This document shows positions 62,757 to 64,000 of a stretch of 64,000 nucleotides of DNA, piece after piece. The position numbers were made by a program, and so were the translations under genes. Source of the stretch: JAHRAW01 sp965243285 (GTDB lineage Bacteria; Pseudomonadota; Gammaproteobacteria; Arenicellales; Poriferihabitantaceae); NCBI GenBank assembly GCA_965243285.1, contig OZ251537.1, forward strand, positions 2,356,001 through 2,420,000, read 5' to 3'. Each line of letters starts with the position of its first letter. Positions within the stretch are counted from its first letter, which is position 1. The notes under the pieces were generated by a model. The model did not search any database, had not been told where the DNA came from, and saw only the letters and a program-made list of their open reading frames with translations.

Positions 62757-63930
62757 CATTCGCAAAATGGCCGCTGACATCGGCCGCGACATCGCCCGAA
62801 AAATGGCCCGAGCAATGGCCATGAAATCGACGCGTCAAACGCTCCCTGGAACGGCCGCAGCCGCCATCCACTATCACGACATCCACCAGCATTTTCGCCG
62901 CCGCCATCTGCTCGATGGCGTGGCGCTGACCTTACAAAGCGGCGCCGCCATACTGCTGGGCGGCGAAAACGGCGCCGGCAAAACCACCTTATTGCGCATA
63001 CTGGCTGGACTTTCGGGCCCGAGCCGAGGCTGGGTAAGTTTCACGCCGCGCGATGGGCTTTTATATGTCGATTCGGGTGATTCGGGGGTGGATTTGGGGC
63101 TCGATTCGATGTTCGATTCGACGCTCGATTCGACGGTCGATTCGACGGTCGATTCGGTGGCTGATTCAGCGGTTGATTCAAATCTCGATTCGGCGGTGGA
63201 TTCGGTGGTGGATTCGATGGGCAATTCAGCACTCGATTCGGCCGTGGATTCGGCGGTGGATTCGATGGGCAATTCAGCACTCGATTCGGCGGTGGATTCG
63301 GCGGTGGATTCGGGGCTCGATTCGATGTTCGATTCGACGGTGGATTCGACGGCTGAATCGATGGGCAATTCGGCGCTCGATTCGATGGCGGATTCGACGG
63401 CGGATTCGATGCTCGATTCGGCGGCCGGCGGCGTGGTCTATGCCCCCGCCAGCCATGCGCCGCCGGCCGACGCCAAGCGCTGGCGACACTGCCGGCGGCA
63501 ATTACAGCGCCAGGTGATGTATTTGCACCAGCAGCCCTATCTATTCGATGGCACGGTCACGCGTAATTTGGCGTTGGCGTTGCCGCGCGCCTTAGCCGCC
63601 ACCGAGCGCGCGCGCCGCACGGGCAAGGCATTGCAGTGGGCGCGCCTCGGCGACCTCGCGCACGCGCCCGCCAAAACCTTGTCCAGCGGCGAAAAACAAC
63701 GCGTCGCCCTGGCGCGGGCGTGGCTACGCCCATCTCGATTTTTGCTGTTGGACGAACCCATCGCCAACTTAGACGCCGCCTCCCAAACCAGCGCCGTGGC
63801 GTTGTTACAAGCCCTCAAAACCGCCGGCGTCGCCCTGCTAATCGCCAGCCACCATCACGCCATTTTCGACTCACTAATCGACCACCGCCTACACCTCGCC
63901 CACGGCAAACTGAAAACGATTTGCTTTTGA
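62725..63930 (+). CDS. tupC: Tungstate ABC transporter ATP-binding protein TupC with Asp-Ser repeat insert
   Basis: Up to 401 residues. Walker A LLGGENGAGKTTLL, signature TLSSGEKQRVALARAW, Walker B FLLLDEPIANLD and H-loop ASHHH are intact. Between Walker A and the Q-loop (VMYLHQQPYLF) sits an insert of about 119 residues made of four-residue units ending in Asp-Ser (63067-63423). Normal single ABC subunits of this type are about 200-250 residues, so the insert accounts for much of the excess. The start is unclear: ATG 62725 overlaps tupB by 32 bases, while ATG 62767 or 62821 would remove a poorly conserved leader. If made, the domain must loop the insert out. Confidence 0.85.
   Translation: MFKDAAICRYDIRKMAADIGRDIARKMARAMAMKSTRQTLPGTAAAAIHYHDIHQHFRRRHLLDGVALTLQSGAAILLGGENGAGKTTLLRILAGLSGPSRGWVSFTPRDGLLYVDSGDSGVDLGLDSMFDSTLDSTVDSTVDSVADSAVDSNLDSAVDSVVDSMGNSALDSAVDSAVDSMGNSALDSAVDSAVDSGLDSMFDSTVDSTAESMGNSALDSMADSTADSMLDSAAGGVVYAPASHAPPADAKRWRHCRRQLQRQVMYLHQQPYLFDGTVTRNLALALPRALAATERARRTGKALQWARLGDLAHAPAKTLSSGEKQRVALARAWLRPSRFLLLDEPIANLDAASQTSAVALLQALKTAGVALLIASHHHAIFDSLIDHRLHLAHGKLKTICF
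63067..63423 (+). repeat. 12-bp in-frame repeat (xxDS) in tupC
   Basis: About 28 units of four codons, nearly all ending GATTCG or AATTCG, such as GCGGTGGATTCG. Longer sub-repeats (the AVDSAVDSMGNSALDS block) occur twice, showing expansion in steps. Confidence 0.95.
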
Positions 63931-64000
63931 TTTTGTTTTTTGATTTTGTCTTTTGCTTTTGATTTTGCTTTTGATTTTGATTTTGATTTTGTCTTTTGCT
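63931..64000. repeat. Start of a TTTTGATTTTG tract after tupC
   Basis: GATTTTGCTTTTGATTTTG low-complexity DNA begins at the tupC stop and runs off the window; probably another member of the intergenic repeat family. Confidence 0.6.

Noticed and set aside
62874..63368. Minus-strand Glu-Ser repeat protein opposite tupC
   Set aside because: It is the complement of the 12-bp repeat; the plus frame carries intact ABC motifs on both sides.

Overview
The window looks like a chromosomal piece of a GC-rich gammaproteobacterium. This rests on classical gene orders: lepA-lepB-rnc-era-recO, lptD-surA, and ubiK beside comM. A PstA carrying the extra DUF3333 region, a Crp/Fnr-type regulator remnant and a proteobacterial PEP carboxylase fit. 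Long intergenic regions packed with palindromes, tandem repeats inside genes and a giant adhesin-like gene are common in symbiont or host-associated genomes, but that lifestyle is inference. No tRNA, rRNA, CRISPR array or complete transposase gene was seen.

Layout. 1-1306: AT-richer end of a probable defence-type pair (AAA ATPase plus a nuclease-like partner broken by an in-frame stop). 1416-7121: phosphate uptake operon pstS-pstC-pstA-pstB-phoU. 7122-10308: repeat-rich region with a cation diffusion facilitator and a PaaI-type thioesterase. 10322-13425: compact five-gene redox cluster around a ferric-reductase/Rieske fusion. 13614-17681: glycerol catabolism (glpK, glpD) around a small exported HbpS/GlcG-like protein. 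17712-24115: comM, ubiK, surA, lptD on the minus strand. 24447-25114: frameshifted Crp/Fnr gene. 25791-50264: one 24.5-kb minus-strand gene for an approximately 8157-residue exported protein built of Ig-like (He_PIG-type) repeats with a C-terminal autotransporter-like barrel. 51336-57006: recO, era, rnc, lepB, lepA. 57602-60367: ppc. 60873-63930: tungstate transporter genes tupA-tupB-tupC.

Nearly every long intergenic gap holds a related, apparently non-coding element. Typical parts are imperfect terminal inverted repeats (consensus GGGATTTATATACCTAAATC...), often within a few bases of a stop codon; tracts of GCTTTTG/CAAAAGC; and two or three hairpins whose stem sequences change while pairing is kept. 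Two copies also contain an inserted 150-bp miniature inverted-repeat element. One copy has perfect 19-bp terminal repeats, a 6-bp target duplication and interrupts a hairpin that is intact elsewhere.

The strongest candidates for something undescribed are this repeat family with its nested miniature element, the giant autotransporter-like protein with recent segmental duplications, the tungstate ATPase with an approximately 119-residue Asp-Ser repeat inside its nucleotide-binding domain, and the Rieske/ferric-reductase cluster. Functions are assigned from motifs read by eye; no database search was possible.
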